DNA from: CAYNKA01 sp964397655
GTDB lineage: Bacteria > Spirochaetota > Spirochaetia > DTKZ01
DNA length: 64,000 nt
Assembly (NCBI GenBank): GCA_964397655.1
Contig: CAYNKA010000002.1
Location: 310,001-374,000, forward strand
Direction of reading: 5' to 3'
Position 1 is the first letter of the stretch, and every line of letters begins with the position of its first letter. This document shows, one piece after another, positions 8,098 through 17,275 of the stretch. Both the position numbers and the translations under genes were made by a program. The notes below the pieces were generated by a model. That model ran no database searches. It was given only the letters and a program-made list of their open reading frames with translations, and was not told where the DNA came from.

Positions 8098-9420
8098 CTA
8101 GGAGGTTCGGTCGCGGAATTCCGTGGGCGTGAGGCCGACGATACGCTTGAAGACCCTGGCGAAATAGTTCGGATCGGAATATCCGACTGCATAGCATACT
8201 TCCTTGACGTTAGATTTCGGATTTCGGAGCAGTTCCCTGGCCTTCCCGATCCGGAAATCGGTGAGGTAATCGATGAATGTCACCTTCTTGTGATGCTTGA
8301 AAACCTTGCTGAGGTAGAAACACGATAGATGAACGCGGGCGGAGAGAGATTCCAGGGAAATGTTTTCCATGTAATGGCCGTCGATGTAATCCACGACTTC
8401 CTTGACCAGAGCGCCTCCACGGGACTGCTGGAGGGACTGCGGAGAGAACCCCGCAGCGGACTGGCCTCCCTTTTCGAGAAAGGATTCCTGCCAGGCGACG
8501 ACGGTATCATCGGGGCCGGTCCGGTCGAGGGCCGCTCCCGCTTCCCGGAAGGCCGCATGTATTCCGTCGGGATCGGTGAAGCTTCTGGACACCCCGACGT
8601 GAATGCTGAGGCCGATATCCTCTCGGACCATTCCCGTTACGCTTTGAAACAGATCCAGGATGTCCACCTGAAAGGTGTATTCCTCCGCTGCATCCTTGCC
8701 GGGAAGCACGAGAACATAGAAGACGTTCCTGAGCTCGTGAACGAGAAAGCGGATCATCCTCCCTTCGAACTCGTTCTTTATCGCGAGTAGGCATCTCCGC
8801 TTGAGAAGCAGTTCCTGCTCGCGGGAATCGATGCGGACCGGGTAGGAACCGTAATCGATCCTGAAGGCCGCCACGACCCCTCGCGTGAAGACGACGTCCA
8901 TGATCGAGAAATAATTCGCGAGAGTCCCCGAAGGAACCGGCCGCACGAGAAGGGACTCGAGGATCTCGCTGGTGAAGAATTCCGCGACCTTTTCCAGCCT
9001 GTCTCGGTTCTTTCTGTCGTCCTCCTCCCGCCTCCTGAGTCCGTCGAGGATGCGGGCGATCTTCCCGACGACCTCCCTGATCCGATCGTCCGATGCAGGC
9101 TTCAGGAGAAAGTCGTCGACTCCGATCTTGATCGCCTCGTGAGCGTACTCGAAATGGTTGTAGGCCGTGAGAAAGACGATCCTGACGTTCGGCAGGATCT
9201 CCCGAAGGCCGCGGGCCGCCTCGAGTCCCGAGAGTCCGGGCATCCGGATGTCCAGGAATACGATGTCGGGCCTGTGTTCCCGGCAGGACTTGAGAACCTG
9301 CTTCCCGTTCTCCGCCTCCCAGATGCGGCTAATCTCCGGACAGCTTTTATTAATGATGAGGCGGAGCGAGCTCCGCTCCAGGCTCTCGTCATCCGCTATG
9401 AGCAGGCTGTACACCGGCAT
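8098..9420 (-). CDS. YesN-type response regulator (receiver plus AraC helix-turn-helix)
   Basis: 440 residues. The N-terminal receiver has the acidic pocket IADDE, phospho-acceptor Asp57 in FLDIRMPG and Lys in LLKPAS. A middle region of about 200 residues follows, then a C-terminal AraC-type double helix-turn-helix ending in VCYAVGYSDPNYFARVFKRIVGLTPTEFR. Start placed at the ATG 9418-9420 (MPVYSLL): the frame runs further upstream, but receivers begin here. It overlaps the kinase gene by 32 nt, so the two are co-translated. It probably activates the neighbouring TRAP operon. Confidence 0.92.
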   Translation of the reverse strand: MPVYSLLIADDESLERSSLRLIINKSCPEISRIWEAENGKQVLKSCREHRPDIVFLDIRMPGLSGLEAARGLREILPNVRIVFLTAYNHFEYAHEAIKIGVDDFLLKPASDDRIREVVGKIARILDGLRRREEDDRKNRDRLEKVAEFFTSEILESLLVRPVPSGTLANYFSIMDVVFTRGVVAAFRIDYGSYPVRIDSREQELLLKRRCLLAIKNEFEGRMIRFLVHELRNVFYVLVLPGKDAAEEYTFQVDILDLFQSVTGMVREDIGLSIHVGVSRSFTDPDGIHAAFREAGAALDRTGPDDTVVAWQESFLEKGGQSAAGFSPQSLQQSRGGALVKEVVDYIDGHYMENISLESLSARVHLSCFYLSKVFKHHKKVTFIDYLTDFRIGKARELLRNPKSNVKEVCYAVGYSDPNYFARVFKRIVGLTPTEFRDRTS

Positions 9421-10912
9421 GGCCTCCTTGACGCGGGAAGGAAATGCAGATGAAAGCTCCCCTTCCGGCTTTACTGCGCAGCAGAAACTCCTCCTCTCCG
9501 TTGAAGAAAAGCCGCAGGCGCGTGACCACATTGCGGACGCCGATCCTTTTCCCGTTCCGCTGAAAGAGATCGTCGTTAGGCGAAAGGATCTCTTCGATCC
9601 TCTCCTTCGCCATCCCGATCCCCGTGTCGGTGATCCTGATCCTGATCCGGCCCCGGTGTTCGGTTATCTTGATCCTGAGCCGCCCCCCGCCCTCCTTGGG
9701 CTCTATGCCGTGAAGGATCGAGTTCTCCACCAGGGGTTGAAGGGTGAAGCTCGGAATGTCCACCGCGTCGGGATCGACTGAACAGCGGATGTCCGTCCGT
9801 ATCCTGTCCCCGAACCGGAATTTCTGGATCCTGAGATACTCCTTGACGACGTCGAGTTCTTCCCTGAGCTTGACGCTCCTGCCGAAGCCGTGGAGGTTGT
9901 AGCGGAAAAGATCGGAAAGCGACCGGATGAGCGCGGCCGTGTCATCCGCGCGTTCCAGAGACGCTTTCCGGGCGATCGTGTTCAAGGTGTTGAAGAGAAA
10001 ATGCGGGTTGATCTGGGCCTGGAGGCTGAGGAATTGGGCCTCCTTGAGGGATTTCTGCATGGAGACGTTGGCGAGTTCCTCCTCGTGCAGCTTCTTCTCC
10101 AGCACTGCCTTTTCCTTGAGGTCCTCGACCATGCTCTTTATTCCGCCGCTCATGACGTTGAAGGACCGGGCCAGGATGCCGATCTCGTCTTTCGACTCGA
10201 CGGTTATGGGCGGAGCCTCGAGGTCTCCGTTCGACATTCTGATGGATGCGGCGGCGAGCTTGCGGATCGCCTTCGTGAGCGAATTCGAGAAAAGGATGGC
10301 GAAGGCGAAGCACAGCAGCCAGATGAAAACGAGCCCGACGATCGTGAGGAGACGGGCGAAGGACACCCTTTCCCCGAGCCGCCTGAAGTACCGATTCTCC
10401 TCCGCGAGCCGGATGTTGAGGAGCTGGGAGAGATAGCTTTCCATGTAATCGGCGATCCTTTCCGCCGTATAGAAGGGGATGTAGTAGGAATCCTGCCCCT
10501 GCTGTTTCCCGTCGATCGCGGCCAGACACTTCTCGAAGTAGACACCCTGTCCGTTCTGCAGGGCGCGGATGAGGAAGTAGGTCGAAAGGCTCACGTTGGA
10601 TTCCCGATCCACTCGGGCGAGCAGGCCGATGAGTTCCTCCCGGAGCGAAAGGAAGTCGAGAAGACCGTCCGCGGTTCCGTCCTTCATCTGCCTGCCCATG
10701 ACAGCGCGTATGGATTTCATGCCGAGAAGGTATTTATTGATGGTGTGATAGCTCGCGAGGGTATCCTGGAATTCGTCCACGTACCGGTACACGATGGAAA
10801 CGGAATAGAGGCTGATCATGCTGATCAGCGTCAAAAGACCGGTGAAGAAAATGAGCTGCTTGTTCTTGATGGAGAGGGAACGCCAGAGGCTTTTCAGTGA
10901 TCGCGCGATCAT
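9389..10912 (-). CDS. YesM/LytS-type sensor histidine kinase
   Basis: 507 residues: span at about 20-42, periplasmic sensor (about 43-188), span at about 190-212, HAMP, then a His_kinase domain with phospho-acceptor motif QINPHFLFNTLNTI and a HATPase with LVENSILHG and DTGIGM. This is the standard partner of AraC-type regulators that control carbohydrate-uptake genes. It probably senses the TRAP substrate or a related sugar outside the cell. The promoter lies 10 nt before the ATG, so the mRNA leader is only about 3-4 nt. Confidence 0.92.
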   Translation of the reverse strand: MIARSLKSLWRSLSIKNKQLIFFTGLLTLISMISLYSVSIVYRYVDEFQDTLASYHTINKYLLGMKSIRAVMGRQMKDGTADGLLDFLSLREELIGLLARVDRESNVSLSTYFLIRALQNGQGVYFEKCLAAIDGKQQGQDSYYIPFYTAERIADYMESYLSQLLNIRLAEENRYFRRLGERVSFARLLTIVGLVFIWLLCFAFAILFSNSLTKAIRKLAAASIRMSNGDLEAPPITVESKDEIGILARSFNVMSGGIKSMVEDLKEKAVLEKKLHEEELANVSMQKSLKEAQFLSLQAQINPHFLFNTLNTIARKASLERADDTAALIRSLSDLFRYNLHGFGRSVKLREELDVVKEYLRIQKFRFGDRIRTDIRCSVDPDAVDIPSFTLQPLVENSILHGIEPKEGGGRLRIKITEHRGRIRIRITDTGIGMAKERIEEILSPNDDLFQRNGKRIGVRNVVTRLRLFFNGEEEFLLRSKAGRGAFICISFPRQGGHAGVQPAHSG

Positions 10913-10922
10913 GTGGAGTCAT

Positions 10923-10951
10923 ATTATACGCCGGTACGCGCGGGCAGTAAA
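10923..10951 (-). promoter_or_regulatory. Promoter of the YesM/YesN operon
   Basis: Minus strand TTTACT (10946-10951), 17 bases, perfect TATAAT (10923-10928), then 10 bases to the ATG at 10912. A near-leaderless transcript is predicted. The following 193 bases up to the BamE-like gene hold nothing I recognise. Confidence 0.7.
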
Positions 10952-11144
10952 GAAACAAAGGAGCGCGACGTGCGGGACTTCCCTCGGAACGCCGACGCTC
11001 GATTTTTCACGAAATCCTTCCGGCCGGCCCGCTCGTGTTCGGCGCGATCGCCGTACGGGTTTCAGACATCGGACGGCATGTACCCGATACCAGGGCGTTC
11101 CCGGGGGGAGGCTCGCCACGGAAAGGAGTCGGGAATCCGAAATC

Positions 11145-11477
11145 TCAGAGGGTGAACCAATTCACGAGACGGCCTTCGCGGAAATACAGCTCGAACCAGG
11201 AGTATTCCCAATATTCGTCCTTCGGGGTCCGCTTCGTCGCTTTCGGCGAGGAGAACAGCGCCATCACCTCCGCCTTCGACATGCCGATCCGCAGCCGCGC
11301 GAGATCGTTAGCCGGGAAGAAGGGTTCCGCCAGCGGGAAACCGGCCGATGCCAGAAACGACGGCGCGGCCAGTGGGGCTTCGGGGCCCGCAGGCGCCGAA
11401 CGCAGGGGAACCGGAGAATTCGCGCATCCCGACATAAGAAGGAGCGTCAGGAGCGCCTGAAATTTCACTTTTCGCAT
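11145..11477 (-). CDS. BamE/SmpA-like small lipoprotein
   Basis: 110 residues with a lipoprotein signal (ALLTLLLMSGC, lipid-modified Cys near residue 17), a Pro/Ala-rich linker, then a BamE-like domain: LARLRIGMSKAEVMALFSSPKATKR and WEYSWFELYFREGRLV. Proteins of this fold sit on the periplasmic face of the outer membrane, some in the BAM complex, but many small BamE-like lipoproteins have other or unknown roles. ATG 11477 is chosen because GAGGAAG lies eight bases upstream; the GTG at 11486 touches that site. Confidence 0.7.
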   Translation of the reverse strand: MRKVKFQALLTLLLMSGCANSPVPLRSAPAGPEAPLAAPSFLASAGFPLAEPFFPANDLARLRIGMSKAEVMALFSSPKATKRTPKDEYWEYSWFELYFREGRLVNWFTL

Positions 11478-11536
11478 GGGGGTCACTTCCTCGCTAGATT
11501 CTCGGCAGTACCCCGGGGGCTCTCAAGATCCTTCCG

Positions 11537-12988
11537 TCAGGGCAGGGTCGAAACCCGGAGGTCCTTGAACGAGGCCCCGCCCCCCAGGGTCCTGAGCGCC
11601 ACGGAGACGCCGGATCCGACGCCGAAGAAGGTCTTGTACCTCACCTTCTCCTTTCCCCCGACGAATAGGGAGATGCTTTCACCGACCGGATCGTAGAGGA
11701 CGTCGACGTCTACGTAGGAGTCCAAGGATTCGGCGATGGTGGCGTCCAGGACGCGTTCCATATTGACGTCGTCGTCGGATCGATAGACCTGAAGATGCGA
11801 AGCTCCGTTCTTGTAAAAAACGGGATCCCGCGTAAGCCATACGAGCAGGGACTTGCCCTCGCCGTAACCCTTCGATTTCCTGACTTCGTCGACGAAGATG
11901 TGAAGGCCGACACCGACCCAGTTCCGGCCCGAGGACTTCGTTTTGAAGGAATAGAGGATCGGCCGGTTCTCCTGCTTCACGGGCAGCGTGAGCTTGGCGA
12001 AATGCTGACGCGCGTCGGTCTGTTCGGCCGAATCGGAAGAGACCTTCCAGGAACCAAGACGGGGCGAAGCTCCCTTGAAGCCCATGAGCAGGATCCGGGA
12101 ATATTCTCCTCGGGAAAAGCCCGAGACGGCCGCGGTTTCCATCCTGCCGCGCAGGGACGCGATCTCCTTTTCCAGGCCTGCGACCTTCGATTCCAAGTCG
12201 CTCACTCTGGTTTCGACGGCCCCCTTTGCGGGGGCAGGCACCGCCGGGGCGTCCTTGGGCGGTCGGGTTTCCGCGGGTTCGAGCCAGACCTTGGCCGATC
12301 CGGTCTTTTCCTTTTCAGCCTTGAGCGCCTCCGCCTGGAATTTGAGTTCCTCGTTCTTGGCTGCGAGTTCCGCAACCCTCGCCTTGAGCGAGCCGACCTC
12401 GTTTCCCAACTCCGAGTTCCGCTTTTCCAGCGCCTTGACGCGGACGGAGTCGGAATCAGATCCTTCCCTCGCCTTGCGGAGCTCTTCGCCGAGAGCGGCG
12501 TTCTTCGCCGTGAGGCCGGCGATCTGCTCCTCGTAGGGACGGAGGAGTTCTTTCAGGACGACGGCCCGGGGCAGCGACGACTCGGAAAGGGGGGCACTTT
12601 CCACGTCCTGGACGAGTGAGATGCCGTTGGTTCCGTCGAGTCCCACCCTTCCCTTGTATACCGTTCCCCGGTAAAGGATGCCTCCGAGTTCGAGATCGCG
12701 TTCGTTCACGGCCTTCAGCGTCGCAAAATCCAGGATGAGATCGTCCGGCAGGGCGTTCTTCGCCTCAGGCAGGATCTTGCCGACCCTCCAGCCCCCGGTC
12801 TCGGGGTCCATGTCGGCATAGAAGGAAAACTTCTCCCCTTCCGCCTCGACGGAACGAATGTACAGGGAATATGGTCCGGATTGGCTTACGCGGGCATGAT
12901 TGAAATCGATTTTTTTAAGGGATATCGGATCGCTCCAGGAGACCGAAGCGCAGAGAAACAGACTCGATAAAACGGAGAGAAACCGCAT
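11537..12988 (-). CDS. Secreted coiled-coil protein of unknown function
   Basis: 483 residues. Signal peptide (MRFLSVLSSLFLCASVSWS), an N-terminal beta-rich region (about 20-140), a long Glu/Lys/Ala coiled coil (about 150-290, with a Pro/Ala break near 240-260) and a C-terminal beta-rich domain of about 190 residues. The last part (GNWVG.GLHIFVDEVRKSKG, YSSYVDVDVLYDP-like segments, SVALRTLGGGASFKDLRVSTLP) resembles a jelly-roll/LamG-type carbohydrate-binding fold only loosely. GGAGG precedes the ATG. I do not recognise a named family; periplasmic or surface location is inferred. Confidence 0.7.
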   Translation of the reverse strand: MRFLSVLSSLFLCASVSWSDPISLKKIDFNHARVSQSGPYSLYIRSVEAEGEKFSFYADMDPETGGWRVGKILPEAKNALPDDLILDFATLKAVNERDLELGGILYRGTVYKGRVGLDGTNGISLVQDVESAPLSESSLPRAVVLKELLRPYEEQIAGLTAKNAALGEELRKAREGSDSDSVRVKALEKRNSELGNEVGSLKARVAELAAKNEELKFQAEALKAEKEKTGSAKVWLEPAETRPPKDAPAVPAPAKGAVETRVSDLESKVAGLEKEIASLRGRMETAAVSGFSRGEYSRILLMGFKGASPRLGSWKVSSDSAEQTDARQHFAKLTLPVKQENRPILYSFKTKSSGRNWVGVGLHIFVDEVRKSKGYGEGKSLLVWLTRDPVFYKNGASHLQVYRSDDDVNMERVLDATIAESLDSYVDVDVLYDPVGESISLFVGGKEKVRYKTFFGVGSGVSVALRTLGGGASFKDLRVSTLP

Positions 12989-13022
12989 GCTGAACCTCCA
13001 CTCAGTTCCCCCCCCGAAGCTG

Positions 13023-13051
13023 AGTATAGATCACGATTGGATTTTATTCAA
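13023..13051 (-). promoter_or_regulatory. Promoter of the secreted coiled-coil gene
   Basis: Minus strand TTGAAT (13046-13051), 17 bases, TATACT (13023-13028). The leader of about 28 nt includes a GGAGG site, so this gene has a conventional leader. Confidence 0.65.
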
Positions 13052-13060
13052 CATCCGCGC

Positions 13061-13642
13061 TCAGAGACCGCTTTTCCAGAAGTCCCTCTCCGCCTGAACC
13101 ATGAGAAGTTCCTGATAGGGCAGCGTCTCGATGAAATCGCAGAAGGTTTTCCAGTCGCCGAACCGATAATGGCGTCGGTCGTGGTAGGTATCTCGGAGGG
13201 TTTTGTAATCGCATTTCGCGAGCCCTCGCTTGATGAAATTGTCGGGCAAGAGCTCGATCGCCTTGTCCCGGCGTCCTTTCGCGATGTTGGTGTTGATGAG
13301 TTCAAGGAGCTTCGGCGGAACGGGACCCTCGAAATCGGCCTCCTGCAGTTTCCGCTCGGGCCCGGAGGTATCCTCCTCCTTCCTGACCCACTTGATTTCC
13401 TTCATGGATTCGGCAATCTGATCCCAAAAATGATTGGTCGTCGTGATGTCGAGCACGACGTCCAGGAGCCACATGAATACCGGCCTCGTATCCGCCTTTC
13501 TGATTCTCTCCACCATGAAGGCGTAATCCCGAATGCCGAGAATCCCGTCGTCTATAGTGTCGTAATCCCTGGCATAGATCTTTTTCATCTCGCGCGAAGC
13601 CATGAGAATATTATTGACGCTTCCGACCAGCTCGATCTTCAT
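13061..13642 (-). CDS. Hypothetical cytoplasmic protein
   Basis: 193 residues, no signal peptide or membrane span. Features: N-terminal VGSVNNILMASREMKKIY, a Trp/Asp-rich middle (MWLLDVVLDITTTNHFWDQI) and a basic, aromatic C-terminus (DTYHDRRHYRFGDWKTFCDFI). The T-rich patch with scattered His/Asp is reminiscent of an enzyme, but I recognise no family. An AGGCGG site sits about 11 nt upstream of the ATG. Divergent from the TetR gene with a 252-bp gap. Confidence 0.65.
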   Translation of the reverse strand: MKIELVGSVNNILMASREMKKIYARDYDTIDDGILGIRDYAFMVERIRKADTRPVFMWLLDVVLDITTTNHFWDQIAESMKEIKWVRKEEDTSGPERKLQEADFEGPVPPKLLELINTNIAKGRRDKAIELLPDNFIKRGLAKCDYKTLRDTYHDRRHYRFGDWKTFCDFIETLPYQELLMVQAERDFWKSGL

Positions 13643-13812
13643 CCGTTACCGCCTGGAACGACTCCATTGTACCATTGCCGTGAATCGACAGCTTTTAATA
13701 TATACCAGTTTCGGCCCTTTCCAAAGGTCCGGAAAAAATATCGACCTTCCAGCGGGGATCTCGGCTATCGCCGAACGACACCTAAAAAATCATTAATCTT
13801 TCATCCCTTTGC

Positions 13813-13845
13813 TTGACGACAGGCCGAAAAAGCGATACATATAAT
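13813..13845 (+). promoter_or_regulatory. Promoter of the tetR-exporter operon
   Basis: TTGACG at 13813-13818, with two candidate -10 boxes: TACATA (13836-13841, 17-base spacer) and TATAAT (13840-13845, 21-base spacer). The operator below begins immediately downstream, so a bound repressor would block the start site. Confidence 0.6.
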
Positions 13846-13846
13846 T

Positions 13847-13880
13847 CTACACTGACCATTTTCCATTTTGGTCAGTGTAG
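13847..13880 (+). promoter_or_regulatory. Operator: perfect 12-bp inverted repeat
   Basis: CTACACTGACCA (13847-13858) and TGGTCAGTGTAG (13869-13880) are exact inverted repeats separated by 10 bases. They overlap the transcription start region and end 14 bases before the tetR ATG. The size and position are as expected for a TetR dimer-pair site controlling its own operon. Confidence 0.85.
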
Positions 13881-13894
13881 TTGAGGAGGATGCG

Positions 13895-14539
13895 ATGAGC
13901 GAAATCGCGACGAATCCGAGAATTCAGGAAGCGAGAAAGAACATCCAGGAACGCGCCCTCGAATTGTTTCATCGTTTCTCCTTTTCGAAGACTTCGGTAG
14001 CAGACATCGCCCGGGCCGCGAACCTCGGGAAGGGCTCCCTCTATCTCTATTACAAGAGCAAAGACGAGATCCTCTTCCGCATCATCGAGGAGAGGCTCGA
14101 GAATTGGAGTTCGGAGAACCGGGCCCGTTTTACGGATCCTGCCATTCCATTCGACTCGAAACTCGACGAATTCCTCACGATGATCATCGGAGAGTACGTA
14201 TATCTGAAGGACATCCTCTTCGGCAATCTTGAAAGCGTGGAAGGAAAGACGCTCGGCGAAATCTTCCGCAAATTCGGAGCCTACCATCAGCGGGCGAGCA
14301 GCTTCCTCTTCGAGGTCGCGTGCAAGCAGGGGCTCGCGGAGGAGGTCGATGCGGAGAAGGTCATGGCCGACATCCGTGAATTCCTCACCGTCATAGTCGG
14401 CAGGATCGTCATCTACGTCATAGCCCATGATTGGAATAATATCGACGAACTCAGGAGAATCGTCCGAAACATCTCCCTTCCGATCTTCCACGCGATATCG
14501 GACAGTATGAAGGATTCGGACGGTCGAGAAGCGAGGTGA
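13895..14539 (+). CDS. TetR-family transcriptional repressor
   Basis: 214 residues. The N-terminal helix-turn-helix reads KTSVADIARAANLGKGSLYLYYKSKDE (given by its ends over residues 34-60), the TetR hallmark; the C-terminal ligand-binding half is unassigned. Start at 13895 because GAGGAGG lies six bases upstream; the frame extends further but over the operator. The gene ends 4 nt before the MMPL exporter, so it is probably a local autoregulator that responds to an exported lipid-like or toxic compound. Confidence 0.92.
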   Translation: MSEIATNPRIQEARKNIQERALELFHRFSFSKTSVADIARAANLGKGSLYLYYKSKDEILFRIIEERLENWSSENRARFTDPAIPFDSKLDEFLTMIIGEYVYLKDILFGNLESVEGKTLGEIFRKFGAYHQRASSFLFEVACKQGLAEEVDAEKVMADIREFLTVIVGRIVIYVIAHDWNNIDELRRIVRNISLPIFHAISDSMKDSDGREAR

Positions 14540-14543
14540 AGGA

Positions 14544-17228
14544 ATGAAGCATCTTTTCAAACGGCCCAAGTTGATCATCACTGTTGTCGTCCTGGCTACG
14601 GCCGCGTTCGGGGCCGTGATCCCGAGCATCATCATAGACAACGACATCAAGAATTATTTCCCGAAATCGCACCCGTCCTATCTGCGCAAAGAAAAGGTCG
14701 CAGCCACCTACGGCAGCCTTTCCATGATGGACATCTCGATCCAGACCTCGGAGAAGACCATCTTCACTGAAGCAGCGATCAAGACGGTGAGGGACTTCAC
14801 CGACGAACTCGAGAGGCTGAAGGGCGTCGAGCGGGTGAAATCCCTCACCAACACGGATTACATCGTCGGAATCGACGGAGGACTTTCCGCCGAGACCCTC
14901 GTTCCGAAGGATTTCGTCGCTACGCCCGAAAACCTCCTGGATCTCCGGAAGCGGGCCATCGACTGGAAGTCCATGTACGGCGGACTCATCCTTTCCGACG
15001 ATTTCCGGGGGACGCAGATCGTCGTTTCGGTGGAAAAGGATCTGCCCGCTCCCGAGGTGACGAAGCTCTTCCACACCATTCGCGATCTCACCGAGAAATA
15101 CGAGAAAGAGCCTTTGAAATTCAGGATGGCCGGAGATCCCGTCATCTTCGAGCTCACGAGGGAGTACATGATAACGGACCTCATCCGGCTCGTACCCCTG
15201 GTGAGTCTCGTGGTTCTGCTCTGCCTCTTCTTCTCGTTCCGGAACCTGGAGGGAACCGTCCTGCCCCTCATCACGGTCATCGTCAGCACGACCTGGACCG
15301 TGGGCCTCATGGCCCTGGTCGGGGCCCATTTCACCGTCATCTCGAGCTGCATCCCCATCGTCCTCATAGCGGTCGGCTCGGCGTACGGCATTCACGTCGT
15401 CAACCATTACTACAACGACCTCAGGGAAACCGCAGGGCAGCTCACCCCTGAAAAGCACCGGGAACTCGTCATGGAGTCCCTCGGCAAGGTCGTGAAGCCG
15501 GTGTTCCTGGCCGGAGTCACCACGGTCGCAGGTTTCGCCTCCAACCTCACGAGCCCCGTCGTCCCCCTCAAGGATTTCTCCCTCTTCAGCGCGATCGGCG
15601 TCACCATGGCCCTCGTCATGTCGCTCGTTCTCATACCCGCCCTACTCATGGTCAAACCTGTCGGAAAAACCGCGATCTCAATCGGGAAAGAGGGGAAAGG
15701 TCCGAAGGAACCGGGGACGGAGGCTGTGCGGACCTTCGCCAAGGCGTTTTCGACCCTCAGGAGGAACCGGATACCCCACATCATCGTCACGAGCCTCGTG
15801 GTCGCGGCAGCCTTGACGGGAGCCTCCAAGCTCAACATCGAATCCTCCATGATCAAGTTCTTCGACGAAAACTCCGAATTCCGGAAGGACGTCGCTTACA
15901 TCGACGGCAGGTTCGCCGGGACGAACCTCCTCAGCCTGATCGTCAAGGGCAAGGAGAAGGGGGATCTCACGGACCCGGCGATCCTGTCCGCAATGGACGA
16001 GCTCGACGCCTACCTCATCGAGAGACACCCCGAGATCGGAAAGACCATCTCCTTCCCCGACTTCGTCCGCAGGATGAACAAGGTCATGCACGTTCCCCAG
16101 CCCGAGGCCGCGCCCGATGCGGGCGGGGATTCCCAAGGCGCGGGCGAGGCCGTCGCGAGCTTCTTCGACGAGGCGCCGGCCGCCTCGGCTGCGAAGGAAA
16201 CGACGAAACCGGCTCCGAAGACCGCGGGAAAACCGGCGGTAAGGACTCCGGCGACCGGCGCAGCCGAGCTCGGCAAGACCTACACGGCCTCAGAGTTCCT
16301 CGCCCTGCTGGCCGACGCGAGGGCCTCCCTGGACTCGCGGGAAATCAGCGCCGACAGGATGGTCGAGGTCCTGGAGCGGAAACTCAACTACGGCGGAGCC
16401 GCCTACGACGAGATACCAGTCGACACGGCCAAGTATCCGGTTGCGGACAAGTCGGAATTGAAGAACCTCGTAGCTCAGTATCTTCTCCTGTATTCCGGCT
16501 CGCTCGACCAGTTCATCAACGATCCGCTCCGTCCCTCTGAAAGCCGGATCATGGTGCAGTTGAAGAGCCACAATACCGGGACGACCGACGCGATCATACG
16601 GGACGCGAAGGACTTCGCGGCTGGACATTTTCCCGCGGGATACACGATCGAGGCCTCTGGCATAGCGGAACTCGAGGTCGCCCTGAGCGACATGATCGTG
16701 TCGAGTCAGATTTCCAGCATCGTGATCGCTGCGATCGCGGTCGTGATCATCATGATGATCTCCTACCGTTCCCTGATAGCGGGGATCATCGGAGTGGTTC
16801 CTCTCACGATTTCCATCCTCATCAACTTCGCGATCATGGGATTCCTCAAGATCGACCTCGACATGGTGACGAGCCTCGTGAGCTCGATCGCCATCGGCAT
16901 CGGCATCGACTACACCATCCATTTCATCGAGAACTACCACCTCGAACGGCTGCGGTTCGAGGACCTGGACACGGTGACCATCGAGACGCTGAAGGTCTCC
17001 GGGAAAGCGATTCTCGTGAACGCCCTCTCCGTAGGGCTCGGATTTCTCGTGCTCACGCTTTCGAACTTCGTCGTCCTTCGGCACATCGGCCTTCTCGTGG
17101 CGATCATCATGCTGACGAGCTCGGTGCCTGCCATGACGCTCCTGCCCCTCATCCTGAACGTCTTCAAACCGGCCTTCATCTCGAAGCCCCTCGAACCTTT
17201 CCGGTTCGGTCGGCGAAAGAAGGCCTGA
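14544..17228 (+). CDS. RND-superfamily exporter, MMPL/HAE-3 type
   Basis: 894 residues with two copies of the RND unit, each a lead helix, a large periplasmic domain and a bundle of five or six helices (helices near 10-30, 220-390, 425-445 and 720-880). The membrane-relay region reads VLIAVGSAYGIHVVNHYYN in the first half and SSIAIGIGIDYTIHFIENYH in the second, carrying the Asp typical of proton-driven members. The second periplasmic domain has an Ala/Pro/Lys-rich insert (about residues 515-575). Paired with a LolA-like protein, such exporters are thought to move lipids or lipoproteins toward the outer membrane. Confidence 0.9.
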   Translation: MKHLFKRPKLIITVVVLATAAFGAVIPSIIIDNDIKNYFPKSHPSYLRKEKVAATYGSLSMMDISIQTSEKTIFTEAAIKTVRDFTDELERLKGVERVKSLTNTDYIVGIDGGLSAETLVPKDFVATPENLLDLRKRAIDWKSMYGGLILSDDFRGTQIVVSVEKDLPAPEVTKLFHTIRDLTEKYEKEPLKFRMAGDPVIFELTREYMITDLIRLVPLVSLVVLLCLFFSFRNLEGTVLPLITVIVSTTWTVGLMALVGAHFTVISSCIPIVLIAVGSAYGIHVVNHYYNDLRETAGQLTPEKHRELVMESLGKVVKPVFLAGVTTVAGFASNLTSPVVPLKDFSLFSAIGVTMALVMSLVLIPALLMVKPVGKTAISIGKEGKGPKEPGTEAVRTFAKAFSTLRRNRIPHIIVTSLVVAAALTGASKLNIESSMIKFFDENSEFRKDVAYIDGRFAGTNLLSLIVKGKEKGDLTDPAILSAMDELDAYLIERHPEIGKTISFPDFVRRMNKVMHVPQPEAAPDAGGDSQGAGEAVASFFDEAPAASAAKETTKPAPKTAGKPAVRTPATGAAELGKTYTASEFLALLADARASLDSREISADRMVEVLERKLNYGGAAYDEIPVDTAKYPVADKSELKNLVAQYLLLYSGSLDQFINDPLRPSESRIMVQLKSHNTGTTDAIIRDAKDFAAGHFPAGYTIEASGIAELEVALSDMIVSSQISSIVIAAIAVVIIMMISYRSLIAGIIGVVPLTISILINFAIMGFLKIDLDMVTSLVSSIAIGIGIDYTIHFIENYHLERLRFEDLDTVTIETLKVSGKAILVNALSVGLGFLVLTLSNFVVLRHIGLLVAIIMLTSSVPAMTLLPLILNVFKPAFISKPLEPFRFGRRKKA

Positions 17229-17238
17229 CGCCATAGAC

Positions 17239-17255
17239 GCGGGCTTTACGCCCGC
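17239..17255 (+). other. Intercistronic hairpin
   Basis: GCGGGC, loop TTTAC, GCCCGC between the exporter and the LolA-like gene, 10 nt after the stop. There is no U-tract; it probably stabilises or sets processing of the operon mRNA. Confidence 0.5.
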
Positions 17256-17275
17256 TTCCCAAGAAGGAGATAGAA

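Noticed and set aside
9421..9531. N-terminal extension of the YesN regulator
   Set aside because: Receiver domains start at MPVYSLLIADD; the extension lies over the end of the kinase gene and has no motif.
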